DNA of 64,000 bases from Dirofilaria immitis (Eukaryota; Nematoda; Chromadorea; Rhabditida; Onchocercidae), in the NCBI GenBank assembly GCA_024305405.1, contig JAKNDB010000108.1:248001-312000 (forward strand). Reading direction: 5' to 3'. Position numbers and translations under genes: made by a program. This document shows, piece by piece, positions 14,830 through 28,360 of the stretch. The notes beneath the pieces were generated by a model, which worked only from the letters and a program-made list of their open reading frames with translations, had not been told where the DNA came from and ran no database searches. Within the stretch, counting starts at the first letter, position 1, and each line of letters begins with the position of its first letter.

Positions 14830-14854
14830 GGGTGGGGGAGAGGGAGGAGGGAGG
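14830..14854 (+). other. Purine tract with canonical G-quadruplex motif
   Basis: The plus strand has four G-runs of three or more (14830-14832, 14834-14838, 14842-14844, 14849-14851) separated by loops of 1-4 bases, inside a longer polypurine stretch (about 14816-14860). This fits the G3+N1-7 quadruplex rule. It is isolated in strongly AT-rich sequence, with no gene nearby to suggest a role. Confidence 0.75.
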
Positions 14855-17632
14855 AAAAAACAATCAAAAATTTTCTTATCTTAACTAATAAAATATAAAA
14901 TATATCTAGTCTCGTTTTTTTGTCGTATATCGTAAAATTATAAAAAATTTAGACATATGTGTTTATATATAGCAATGATCTCACAGATGTTTTCAAAAAT
15001 ACACAGAGTAGGTATAAATATATTGATTACTCTCGAAATACTCTGGAATTATATGCGAATTAGAAAGCATAATTCGTAAGATAAGATAAGACAAGACAAG
15101 ATTTTATGTCTATCAATTTGTTCGATAAAAAAGGGACGAAGGAAAATGATTCATATGTTTAATTCGTAGGCTACAATAGAGAAGCATTAAATAAATTACC
15201 TGGATTTTTTTTTTACCACATCTTATTAAGTTGTTAAATGTATGAAAAAGCAAATATACTTACAAAAACTGATATATATTTGCATATATATATATAGAGT
15301 ACACGGATTGATAAAAGATAACTTATATCATAGGCTTATTTTATACAACAAAAATATATTAACAATTAGAAATGAAAGTAGAAATTGTGCTTTTTAAAAT
15401 TTTCGTTAAAATTTATATTTCAGATCAAATGAGTAAAGTTCACTTTAAAGTTTAAAGATTATAAAATATGTTGTCATTGGTATGCTTGCAAATATTATGA
15501 TATTTTCATGTGAATATTTTTTTATTTTCTCCCTTCTTTTTTCTTTTTTTTTTTTTTTTAGAATTTCTTTCCTCTATCTTTCTTCATTACTTTTGCTAAT
15601 ATCTTCTCGTTTTTCGTTTCTTTTTTTTGTCCAACAATTAATCACAAACATTTGCATGTACCAAAAAAAAAAAGAAAAAAACTTTCTCGAGAAATTGCTA
15701 TTAAATAAAATTAGAAAGAAGCGGAAGTATAGAAGTAGTAGTATTGAACGGAAGAACACTACCTCCTACATCTCTTATATCATTATTCTATTTAGTTTTC
15801 TAATGACTTCTTTTATTTCGTATTCAAAAGGATTTATTTTAAAAATAGCTTTTTTCTTTTTTTTTTTTTTTTTTTTAAATGCTTTATTGAATTGTTGGCA
15901 TGAAATACTTTTATATGAAAATATGTTTCTATTTACCTGTACAATTTATAAAATATGTTGCGTTAACGTTGACACATAATAAGTAAATAAAAAGGTGTTA
16001 TCGTAGAAGAGAATGTTTATAGGTAAACAAAAAAATGTCCCAGAAATAATTACAGGCATATCTTCTTCATCATGAAGCACTGTTTAATTCAAACTTGGTG
16101 AATTCGCTTTTCGAGTGTTGTATAATACTTTCTGTTTACCTGCATACATTTTATTGTTGTTTTAGTATTATAAGCAGTAAGCAATATTGTTTGTTTTGAA
16201 GCAGCTGCTAAGTTGGTTACCTTAGAGATGTATCAAGAAAATGGTCAATACCTTAAACTATAGTTACTCAATTAATATTTTTTATCAGAGAGAAGAATTT
16301 GTTTCTCGAATGGATCAACAGTTAGGCAAATGAAAACAAGAGAAATCTATGTATAATTGTTCAGAAATATTCAATAAAAAATTTAATAAATTTTTCGATG
16401 ACATTTAATTTAAATATCATTTATAGGAATGATAAAACAAGCATAAAGGATCGATCACTGAATGGATATCATCATCCAATGGATAACAAGACAATTATAT
16501 AATGTACGGCAGTCTTTAAAATTACAAAATTTTCAACCATCATATTCAACTGTATTATTATCATATTGATTTGTATGTGATAAGCTCAACATTTTTTTGT
16601 TTGAAACATAATTTAGATTTTAATTAGAAATAAATTATCGGATAAGAGGTAAGATAGGACATAACATAACTTGTTGAAAAATGTTGATATTTGATATCCG
16701 ATATTTGAGAATGAAAATAGTCATCTGATCTGATTTTGCCAAAAAGCTAATATAGTATCCATGCAACGATTAAGTACAGATTTTTTTTTGCGAAGTACAG
16801 CTATGGAAACATCTCAAACATAAAATATATCCCAAATGAGAATTGTAAAAAAAAAAAAATTCAAACCATAAATTGATTCTAAATATAATTAATTATTAAT
16901 ACAAAATGAGAAATGAATTATCATACTGTATTATCCATATTTCTAAGATGTTATTAATGTTTCACATATAAATTAATTATATTTTTAAAAAGCAAATAAA
17001 ATATTTAACCAATTTTTGCTTTTCATTTAGAATTAAACGATTTTTCAAAAGGGTTAAAACAAAAATCAAATATCATCAGATAATATTATCACTACGAATA
17101 ATCAAAACATAATTTCACAATTTACTAAACTTGCAACCCCATTCAATTTCTGTATCTACTCTCTCTTATCCTTAATTTCTTTTTCATGATCATCTGAGAT
17201 GAAAAAAGATCTTTTAACTTACATAATATTAGTCATATATCAATGATTAAACAAATTCAATGCACAAATCTTTCAAACCACAATTATTAATTTCTATATC
17301 GACGAAATAAATTAAATCTCGAGAATTATAAATTTTTTTACATCAGAAATTAAAGCTAAAGAAGAATTGTGAAAGAATAATCAGTCATATATTATTTTCA
17401 CTATATACTGATCAAATTTTTCGAACTAAAAAATAGAAAAGAAAGCAATGTCCTCAATTTTTTTTTGCTTTTTTCTCTCTCTCCAAACAGGTTAAAGATG
17501 AGCCTAAAGAAGTAAAGCAAAGAGTTATTTTCTTTACACTTCATTCATTTAATTTTGCCACAATTTCATATTCGCAAGGGAAAAGTTAAGTTGAATTAAG
17601 CAAATTCAATGAAGCAAGAAATGAAGGAAATA

Positions 17633-17768
17633 ATTATGACTATTACTACTACTATTATTGCTATTACTACTATTACTATTACTATTACTATTACTATTAC
17701 TATTACTATTATTATTATTATTATTATTACTATTACTACTACTACTATTACTAATATTAATATACTAA
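17633..17768. repeat. (ATT/ACT)n trinucleotide microsatellite
   Basis: About 135 bases of interrupted ATT and ACT repeats. The Ile/Thr-rich open frame across it is a by-product of the triplet period and not a gene. Confidence 0.95.
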
Positions 17769-19108
17769 CTAATACTACTAACTATTGCCGTCCATATAAA
17801 TGTCGCATTGTTTATATTTCGTCATGTTTGGATGCCAAAAGCCATCAGAAGATGAGAATATAACGAATAAAAAGTAGAACAAATTAAAAGGCAATAATAA
17901 TATTTTTCAATTTACTTTCAATATAATATCAGCAGTTCATATCTCTACCTGCATTTACCTTTGCAATAAATTATTATTACGATATATTTATATGTAACAA
18001 TTTGGATATGAAAAGAAAATTTGAAGAAAGGATAAATCATAAAAATATTGTTATAATGCAAATTTATGTCGTAAATTAATTCTGAAATTAAACAAATTAT
18101 TTAAATTTAACTATGAATAAATAAACATGTAAAATTAATTTAAAATCAACGAATTATGTATCACAAATGATAACTATTATATAATAAATAAGAAGAATAT
18201 AAAATATACATACATATATCTTTCCATTTTGGAAATAAAAAAGAATAATAAATAGATAATTAATGAAACATTAAATTAAATATTTAATTATATAGTATGA
18301 ATCATCAAATCAAAAATTCAACCTGATTGTTAATAACACTTTGTGACTAAAAAAAAAGAAGCAAAGTCATTTAATCTTATTAGGCATAAGTGACAACAAA
18401 TTATAAAAGCAAAGTCTTTATTAGTAATAGATGTTTGTTGGATCAATAATATTTAATCGAATTTATTTACGGCATTTTAATTAACTTTCATATTGAGCAT
18501 GATCTCGACGTTTATGAAAGCGACTAATTTGTCGTAAAGTTTTTTTCTTTTTTAAAAATATTGATATTGATGGAAAGATTCGTATAATCTGAATGATATT
18601 TGGTTATTACAATAAACAAACTTTTAATTGTTTCATTTTACAAATGATAATTTGTTATCATTATGGATCATCTTTTTTTTTTTTTTCGATAAGCATATGT
18701 TTCTTTTATTATCAAGTTTCGAGGTATTCTTTCAAGGTTGAAATTTTGAAAAAGAAAGAACAAAAAAGAAAAAAATTGTTTATTTAAAATATTCTAAGAA
18801 ATTAAGAATTGGGATGAGAAGGAAAGGACATGAATGTAGAGTAAAAATGAAATCTATTAAATTTTGGAGAATACTTGGGAAGATAAAATTATCAAACTCA
18901 ATCTCATTTAACTACTTCCGATTCAAGTCACGATAAATGACGTAAACAAATTTACTTATTCCATTGAATATGTTTAAAATAACAATTTTGATTGAAAAGA
19001 GCGAAAATATTTTGCAAAAACGAAAAGTAGGCTACTGTCGCATTTGCATAATTGTTGCAGTATTTGGTGGGATAGTATTATGAATGATATTTAAATTTAA
19101 TATATTAA

Positions 19109-19252
19109 AATTTAGCTACTATCGGTCCTATTAATTTAGCTACTATCGATCCTATTAATTTAGCTACTATCGATCCTATTAATTTAGCTACTATCGATCC
19201 TATTAATTTAGCTACTATCGATCCTATTAATTTAGCTACTATCGATCTTATT
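19109..19252. repeat. 24-bp minisatellite, six copies
   Basis: Six head-to-tail 24-bp units beginning AATTTAGCTACTATCGATCC. Only the first (GGTCC for GATCC) and last (TCTT for TCCT) carry a visible substitution. The unit length is a multiple of three and one plus-strand frame reads NLATIDPI per unit without stops, but no flanking coding sequence is evident. Near-identity of the copies indicates recent expansion. Confidence 0.96.
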
Positions 19253-22200
19253 ACTTTTTTTTTTGACTAAGCTCAATTTAATTTTACAAATTTTAACTGA
19301 ATCTAATAAGAAATGACATCAAAAGAAAAAATGATGAAAAAAGGAAGAAATAGCACTAATTTTAAATCTGCTCTTTGTACGAGAATAAAAATTTAATTTT
19401 TTCTTACTCAAAAATTTAGCTTTATATTTAGCTTTATCAAGTTCTAAGTTTTTTCTTTTTAACTGAAGCAAATGCTCTTTTACATGTGATAACTTCTGGA
19501 AATTGAATGAAATTTAAGTAAGAATTTTTTTGTACAACTGACTTCGAAACATTATTCAGTAAGAATTTTTTTATTTTCCATACTAATTTTTCAATAGAAT
19601 AACTTTTTAGATTTTATACAATTCATGCATCTAACATATAAACTTGATTTTTGTCCTTCTGTTCAGCATAAAATATATTTTAATAAATTTTTACTATTAT
19701 GAATTTAAGATAAAATATAATAAAGTAAAAGAAATGATAAATTTTAAATGTTTTTTCTTTTAATTATATAAGCCTATTCAATAAGAGCAGAAACAAAATT
19801 CAATAATTGAATATAGATTTTATCGAAAAAAACTGGCAACGATAAGTTGTTTTTTTAAATTAATTAAAGTTTGTGCTATAAATCAATACCTGACAAAAAT
19901 GATAGATGTCTGATAAAGAAATTTCTGCAGTTTGTATTCTAAAAAATTTATTCATTCCTAATTAAGGTTCGATTTCCAATGAGAAATTTTAAATTAACAT
20001 GTCCGTCTTAATTTAACGATTCTAATTTTAACTGTTCATTGTTTAGTGAACAATTAAAAAGAATGAATTCTTAATTTTCAGAATTATAAAGTTATTAAAT
20101 TTAACAAAAAAATAATATATCTTATTACTTTTATCATTTTATCATCGTATTAGTAGGAATTATCAATTCATATTGATAATTTTTGAAGCAAAAAAGTATC
20201 AAATTGTTCAAATTCACAAAGAAGGATAACAATTGCTAATACTTATATTTATTCATAGTCTCGAGATAGTACATATTTATCCATTACTTCGCATATAAAA
20301 AGTACTTTGCTCTTTTTTGATAAATAAATTCGAACTATCAATATAAAAAGAAATCACAGATGATAGTATGTTATGTAATAGTGATTCGTTATTCAGTTAC
20401 AGAGTATTCCACCAGATGTGAAGAGTCAGAGCTTACTTCGTTGAAATCAAATTAAAATTTTCAATGCTTATTTGTGATTGAAAATACTATGCTTAGGCCT
20501 TACATTATAAAGTTAAGCCTTCCTTAATAAATGATATTTGTCAATTAATCGGTTTGTTTTTAAGCCAACTTTATTTTTCAAAAAAAAAAAAGAAACTAAA
20601 AATAGATATTAGTAGATGAGGACAAAACCTGATTTGTTATTATAACTTACAAACTGTAAACAACAAAAAAAAATATGATGCTCAAAAGTTACTTCGCTAT
20701 ATGTCTTGTTTTATCAGTATTATCAATTAATCATTATCTGTATCAAGCTTAAACGAACCTATCAAATAAGCAGTCAAGAAGTTGATGGGATCTACATGTA
20801 CCGATTAATAGAATACACTATTTCAATCATTTAATAAAGCCATCCTAAAAATTTCTAAAATTAATAAAGCCATATTTAAAAGTTCTTCGATCAGATATTT
20901 CTATCAAATTTTGATAATAAATATTTTGTGAATATTAAAGGTGAGGAAGTTTATTCGATAAAACCAGGAAACACCTGGATCGCTTTTTTACAAAGTTGGA
21001 AAGGTATTTCTAAACAATGAAATGTTATATGACATTTAATTTATTAACAAACGAATGATGCAATGATAAACAAAAAATTTAGAAGGTAAATAAAGGAAAT
21101 TATAAGAGTGGGAAAAAATGAATGCTAAAAATTTGAATTGAAATATTTAAAAAGACCGAAAAAGCGAGAGAGAGAGAAAGAATAAAAGGATGATGCATTT
21201 AGAAAGATAAAAGTGAATGCTTTGAAAAAGTACAAAGGTAAGGGATAAAGTTTTGCCGAAATTTCAGCAAATAAAGTCATCAAGAAAATTTTCCCTATTA
21301 GTACATTTTTTTTAGGCTAAACTAGAAGTTTTTTTTTTAGAAACTAAGAATTCTTAAAATTATAATACAAATAATATCTCAAAGTTTATTCATATATGTG
21401 AAATACATTATTAAAAAAACTATTGCTATGATGTATTAAATCAAATATTTTCGAACAGACAGATTTTAATAAATCAAAAATTTTCTTAAATTAAATTTAA
21501 TATATTTATAAATATATATATGCATATCACTATGGAAAATTAATGAACAATTAATTATTAATGAAAAAATTACAAATCAGAAATAATTTAATTCATATAA
21601 TATTTAAGTAGTATAAAATTTAATTAATAAATGTGGTTCTTGAGATTAATCTAGCAATAAGATATGTATATTAGATATGTATATTAGAGATAAGTTCGAA
21701 ATTCAAGCAAAAAAAAGTTAATATTTTGATGATAAAATGATAATAATGCTAAAAATATTATATCTACCGTAATGCAAGCTTTATGCATTATATTTTTACA
21801 AGTGCAGAAATGCATAAAATTAGATTCGATAATTTTTGTAATTTTTTGTTATCGGCCTAAAGTACCGTTTAACTTATAGTTGATTATGGAAATATATTTG
21901 GAAATAAACAAATTGGCTATATGTATCAGAAAACATTGAAAAGATGAAAATCTATTAGAATTTATTGCTATTTGTTAAAATCAACATAGCTACAGTAAAC
22001 ATAACATTATATTATTTTGATTCATTCCATACTCATGAAGCATATCTTGAGAATTTATCAGAATCTTAAATTTTCTTTTTCAAAAGCTTCTTTTCAATTC
22101 TTTCCTTTGCAATCTATAATTCTCCAAAAATCATCGATATTATTCATGGAACAATTAGAGAGAAGTATGAGAAATTTGATGTTAAATTAAAATTCTTTTG

Positions 22201-23113
22201 GGACAATAATAATTTTACTTACTATTCTATTATGATAAAAGATGTCGAGAATTTAGTATTATATTATTATCTAACTTATTTAAATTTAATATTGAAATTC
22301 AAATAGCTGCATTTGTCTCGCTGAATAGCATATAGTTTAGAAATGTTGCAAAATCACCGTGATGTAGCAGAATCTCTTCCTAGTATTTTCACAAATTTCG
22401 ACCTACCAACAAAATTCGATTGAGGCGAATTTTTTTGTGATCTGAGATGAATTAAAACTCATCGCGATTCTTTGTCTTTTTGGAACCATAATAATTTTAC
22501 GTATTATTCTATATTCTATTATGAAAAAGATGTCGAGAATTCACTATTATATTACTATCTAGCTTGTTTAAGTATAATATCTCATAATAATAATCCTAAA
22601 ATAATATTTCTGAACTTTCTTTTACAATTAAAATATATTTGTTAAAATTGAAGCAAATGGCATGCATATATATATCATAACAAAATGTTTAATCTTCAAA
22701 AAAGCATCATAAACTGTTATATAAATAATTGATATCATAAAGCTTACTAAGACGATTGGACGTTTTCTATTTATAAACAATATGAGCTCTCGAGAATTCT
22801 AATTTATAAAAATTGCACGATAATTCATTTAAATTTTATGAAGCAATCAAAAATTTATAAGAAAATACATTTTTTTTTCAATGATTTATTTCTATGATAA
22901 ACTTGCCTATTATACAAACAACAATTTACGGAATTATTGATGAATTTTCGCATGAAGAAATGCGATGCTTCACTGATTTTTTTTTACCACAAAATAATAG
23001 TAGTTGTAGTTGAGAAAAATAAGAAGGAACTTTAGAAGGAATAAGATCGACCTCAAGAATATTGCGAGAATAAAAATAATATTAAGGGACAAGCTTTGTT
23101 TATTTGAAGTTAA

Positions 23114-23146
23114 AGAATGAATGAATGAATGAATGAATGAATGAAT
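23114..23146. repeat. (AATG)n tetranucleotide repeat
   Basis: About eight units of GAAT/AATG. A His/Ser/Phe/Ile repeat ORF on the minus strand is produced by this repeat and is not counted as a gene. Confidence 0.9.
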
Positions 23147-25523
23147 ATATGCATTATTTCGAATATAACAAATCAATCAAGAAAAAGCTGCCGAATTCAT
23201 CTATCTCATTCTTATCTCATTCAAAGTTTTTTTTCAATGTCCCAAAAGTATGAGGAATTGAAAACAATAAAAATTGTGCCCATGAAATTTTTAACTTTGA
23301 AGAAAACAGATCTTTAATTGCCTCTTTATTGAAGATAATATCCCGCATCAAATATGATTAATAATAAAAAGGATTTAAAAAAAAAGTGATGATGATGATG
23401 AAAAGAAGTAAAGCTTGACAATATACCTTTAAAAACGTTTATCATAAAATAAAATCTCTATAAAAATAATGTATTCAACAAACGTCATTACAATCATGAT
23501 AGTTTTTTGTTGTGACAATATACAAATGTTGTATATCAACATCTTTATCGGAAAGAATGCAAAAAGATTCTGATCATTTTTTTAATGCAATGATTCTGAA
23601 TAAAATGAAAGAATGGAATATGAAAAATTGATTAAAATATCAGTAATTTAAGCGATTATAGATATTATTTTAAATGCTTATTTAAAGAATAATTCAAGAT
23701 TTTTTTCCTTTTTTTTTCCCTTTTTTTTTCAACATTTATCGAGAACCAATAATACGTCCAGAAAAGTTATTTTAGTTTTGCTTCTTTTCTATCTTCTTGA
23801 CATTTAATCTTTTTTTAATGTCAATCATAAAATTTTCACTTATCTGCCAGTTATTTTTTTTGACAACAATAAAGTATGGAATCTAAGATATGCTTTTTAG
23901 AAAAATTTGTTTAAACAAATATCCATTTTTATAAGTTTGAAAAATGCAAAAATTGTCTTTTTAAAACTGTTTCACATACTCTTTGCTCTTCTTCCATTTT
24001 TTTTTTTCATTTTTTTGTTTCTTCACTAATATTTCCGTTTTCTAATCGTTTGCTTTTATAAATAAATATAACGAAATTTTTGTAACCAAAACAAATACAC
24101 AATATCATTATATATGGAATGATTACCGTTTCGCTAACATACCTAATATGATATTGTACTGATAAGTACATTTAGGGCTGAACGTTTGATGATAAGTTTA
24201 AAAATTGTCATTGCTCTTCAAAAGTCATGATATCGAAACAAAAAAAAATATAAGTGATACAGGTAGATACATCAATAGTAATCTATTTTAGACAATAGTC
24301 TGCTAACACATCGCTGAATTATTCGAAAATTGTTTATTATTTGCAAATCTATTTACGTTAAAAGTTTCAATCATTTTATCAAATTTGCGAAAACGAGATT
24401 GCCTGGATAATTTAATTCATTTTCTACATAAAATATTAACTTCTCGAGAGGATGAATAAAATATTGAATCTTGAATTCAGACTAACTAGGCGTTGGATTA
24501 TTCTCAAAATTGATAAGAGAAGAAAATTTTGATATTTGACATTTTAACTATTTATAATTTTACTATTCATCGTTTATTTATATCTTTTGAAAAATGGTTG
24601 CATTTGCATTGAAAAATAAACAAAAATAATAATGACAATAATAATAATAAACATCCCATTAATTCAGGCGGATATATTGGAAGAAGAATAATTCTAAGTG
24701 ATATATCACTAAGTTCTAAGCCAAACGATTCGTGGCTTTTTTTTTGATTCGCCAAGCGATTCATAATCAAGCTTACTTATAAGTAAAACAATTTCACCTT
24801 TCTTCTTCTTTTTGAATTGACAAATTATCTCTTATTCTTCTTCGTTTCAAAAAAGCTGACTTCGCAAGAAATAGACAAAATAAATTATTTAAATGAAAAA
24901 CGCACCAATATTGTTTTTATTTATTAATCATCACTTCTCTATCATTAGCAAATCAGAATGCTTATATACTAATTTGTAAAATCTGAAACTCATTTGTACG
25001 AATTATTGAAACTTTAATCCGATCAATCAATATTGCGTTTTATATTAATACCTTTCACAAAGTATTTTCAGCAAATTTCAAGTTTTTCTTTTCCCATTTA
25101 AAAAGCAAAATTATAACATTTGATGATTCAAAAATTTATTGAATTCCGTCATATCATTTTACTTATAAGCAATTATTGCAAATTTATAAATATTAAAATA
25201 TAAAAATTCCAATTTTTAATTCAAATACATTAAATACATATTTTAAGCAAAAGATAAAACGAACGAAAATATAAATGATAATAGAAATTTTTAATAAAAA
25301 TTCTTTTTCAACGATTTAAAATCAAAAATATTTCCAATTATATAAACCAAAAAAAAAAAAAAAGAAACGACGAAAAGTATTTATCTGTAAAATATATCAT
25401 TCTAAAATCTACAAACGATCAAGAATATTGTTCTAAATAATAATTCATAATTTATAGATGAATAATTTTAAATAAATCAAACCAAAAGTTTTCCAAATCT
25501 TTGAGCGTCGAAGAATATTAAAG

Positions 25524-25561
25524 GAGAGAGGGAGGGAGAGAGGAAGAGAGAGAGAGAGAGA
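25524..25561. repeat. Polypurine (GA)n-rich tract
   Basis: An interrupted GGGA/GAGA run ending in pure (GA)n. It is a microsatellite with no adjacent gene seen. Confidence 0.85.
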
Positions 25562-28104
25562 CAGAAAAAAAACCGATCTCATGATTTTGACAATATTCCT
25601 AATGACGATGGATAAAACACTGTATGAATGTATGCATCATATATCAATTCTGTAATTTCTAGAAATTATTTTAAACTTCGGATTGATATATTGCTATGAT
25701 CGTAGAGAATATATATAAACATTCATGTTGAAGTGTGAAAAATTAATTTCCAAGAAAAAAAAAGAAAAAAGACTTCTTAATATAGTAAGTAAAAGAAATA
25801 AATGATAAAAAGAAGAATAGTATGAGAGTAATAAAAATTTAAAATTGAAATAAAGTAAGGTGTAGTAAGATAGCATAAAAGGACAGGCAATAAAATGCAT
25901 ACTCAATTAGCAGCTAGGACTAAATAAATCCAATCTCTGATACGCATTTTAGCTTTGAATAATTCAAACTTCAATCAGGCATGTTTTTAAATATGAGTAG
26001 TCGAAAAAAAAAAAGCTTGTATGCTTATTTCGCGTTTATTCACTCAAACAAAGTATACATCATTAAATTTTTTAAAAACGATGGCAAATGATTAACATTA
26101 ACAATCTTACGACTTGTTAAATTGATATTTTTTTTTCGCAAATACTTAACAGTCACTGTTTAGCTATATTTCACCTCAATTTTTCTATCTATCCTCATAT
26201 CTTATCTTATGATGCAAAAAGAAAAAAAAATTATCTCATAAAAATAATCAAAGAGAATAATTTTTTGAAATGCACAAAAATACTTATTAAAATTTGCCTA
26301 TCAAAATTTTAATTTTCACACTGTGACTTCATTTATCGGCGATAATTGTTAATTTCCCTCAAGTTTGATTCGAGTTAAAATAATTCAAGTTGATTTCCTG
26401 TGTAGTAGCATTTAATCCATTTAATATCTGCTTATATTAAGCCCTATCACTATGCTATAATTAATGTTATCTTGTATATTTTCGCTTATCTATGATACTT
26501 TGTTATCATTTTTTTGGTAAATTAGCTCATTAGGCATCTAAATTAATCTCAATTTTTCACCTATTATTTCCAATATAACTGGAATTTGAATATGATTTTC
26601 ATAAATCATACAACTTATTTAACTTATCCTTTCTTTAAAAGTCATTTAAGATATCTTAACTAGATCAACCTTACATCACTAGATATGAAGTAGACTGAAC
26701 TTCAACAACAAGTGTGTATCATCCTTGACTATCAAAACTTAACAGTAATAATAGACAACAAATGATAAGATGCCTGGAACTACACGTAATAACTACAAAG
26801 CACTAAAACATTCAGTTGATCTAATCGGAAAACAACAAACAACAAAAAAAAATATTTCGTTGTTCTAAACAGAAACATTCAAATGAATGTCATTATATCT
26901 TCTGTCTACAAAAATCAAATTAAATTTAAAGAAAAAAAAAATTAAACCATTGTTGAAAGACAATTCAGAGAATGCATAAGAGGCGAGAAACAATTTTTGT
27001 GATAAAGTTAGATAATACTTAGAAGAAATAATAAGGAAAATTATAAATAAGACTATTATACCGGTATTAGTGCCTGGATTTCTTTTATCCTGAATTCAGA
27101 AACGCATTGTAGGAATCTTTCAAGAAGTTGGAGAAATGAGAAATAATTTAATAAACAATTTGGTACTTTTTTCTTTGTTTTTGCAAATTAATGAAATTAT
27201 TTTAACTTCAAAACTTGCAACTTATTCGTGGATAGCATATAAGAAAATCGACAAGGACAAAAATTATCACAAAAAAAAAAAAAAAATAAAAGATAATGAG
27301 AACTTTTCTATTAACCGGAATTGAAATGCATTTAATTTATAAAATTCTAAACTAACATTATTGCATTATATGGCACTTATAAAATGTTTATAAATTTTCT
27401 AATTTTAGAAAATGCAATATATTAATTGGAAGTTTGATTTTCATAGTTATCACTTATCACTTAAATGTGGAATTATTTAATTTTACATAGAATTGAAGAA
27501 GTCTAGGAAAAAGGAAGCAAAATTAAGATTTATGTACAAATTCTATACAAAATTATGACATGAAGACAATGGGTAGTGATATATTTGTGTTGCATTGATT
27601 GATAAGAATTGATCGAAAATTTTCAAATTGCCATTTAATAAATTGCTTTAAATCCATTTTAAACTAATGACTTCGTATAGTCCAATTTTCAAACATATTT
27701 TGCAAAGAATGACATCTCATCTGAAATATTCGTTTTACTATATATACTATACTATAACAATTATCTTTTATGAGAATTGTTAAATAGGCCTAAAAATGAG
27801 TACTTCAATTCAAAACTAGCAATAAGCAGGTGCTATTTCTATTATAATTTTTCAAATATTAATCAACAACAATTGATAATTTTTCATAATAATACTTTAA
27901 ATAATCTGCTCTCGACAATCATATCAAATAACTCATCTTCTATTCGATAATGATTTAATATTAATTTCAATTAATATTCCTATTTCTATCCTTCTATATC
28001 AGTTATTTTCACTTTTCTTAAAGTAATAATTATTCAAAAAAAATTGTAATAATTTTAATTTATATGAAATGATTAAATGAATTTATATTAGCTTTTTCAA
28101 TTTA

Positions 28105-28324
28105 TCATATAATCCAAAATAACAAACCAACAAAGCATTCGCAGGAAACTCGTACATTAAGATTGAATTTTTGCCATATTTGACAATCATCTGTACCGAC
28201 ATTCTTCAATACAACAAAGTTCATGTGTTTTTGCGTACATTTCCCATGTGCTGAAATCGTTATTTTAATATAATAATATCAGTTTAACAATAACTCTATT
28301 ATTTAGAAAAAGTTTAGGGATTAC

Positions 28325-28360
<36 letters not shown>

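Larger units (their letters stand above)
5950..28100. other. Gene-poor region of about 22 kb, no supported gene
   Basis: Between the first PKC exon and the 3' end of the secreted-factor gene I find only very AT-rich sequence with short, low-complexity open frames. None of these has conserved motifs, consistent splice sites or raised GC content. The stretch contains homopolymer runs, microsatellites, a 24-bp minisatellite, a 66-bp tandem duplication and one G-rich tract, listed separately. It could hold distal PKC promoters, very long introns or non-coding RNAs that I cannot recognise by reading. Confidence 0.6.

Noticed and set aside
15482..15979. 165-codon plus-strand ORF rich in Phe, Leu and Lys
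   Set aside because: It runs through poly-T and poly-A tracts, has a low-complexity sequence in every part and no splice or domain support; chance ORF in AT-rich DNA.
17609..17863. Ile/Thr repeat ORF
   Set aside because: Direct translation of the (ATT/ACT)n microsatellite.
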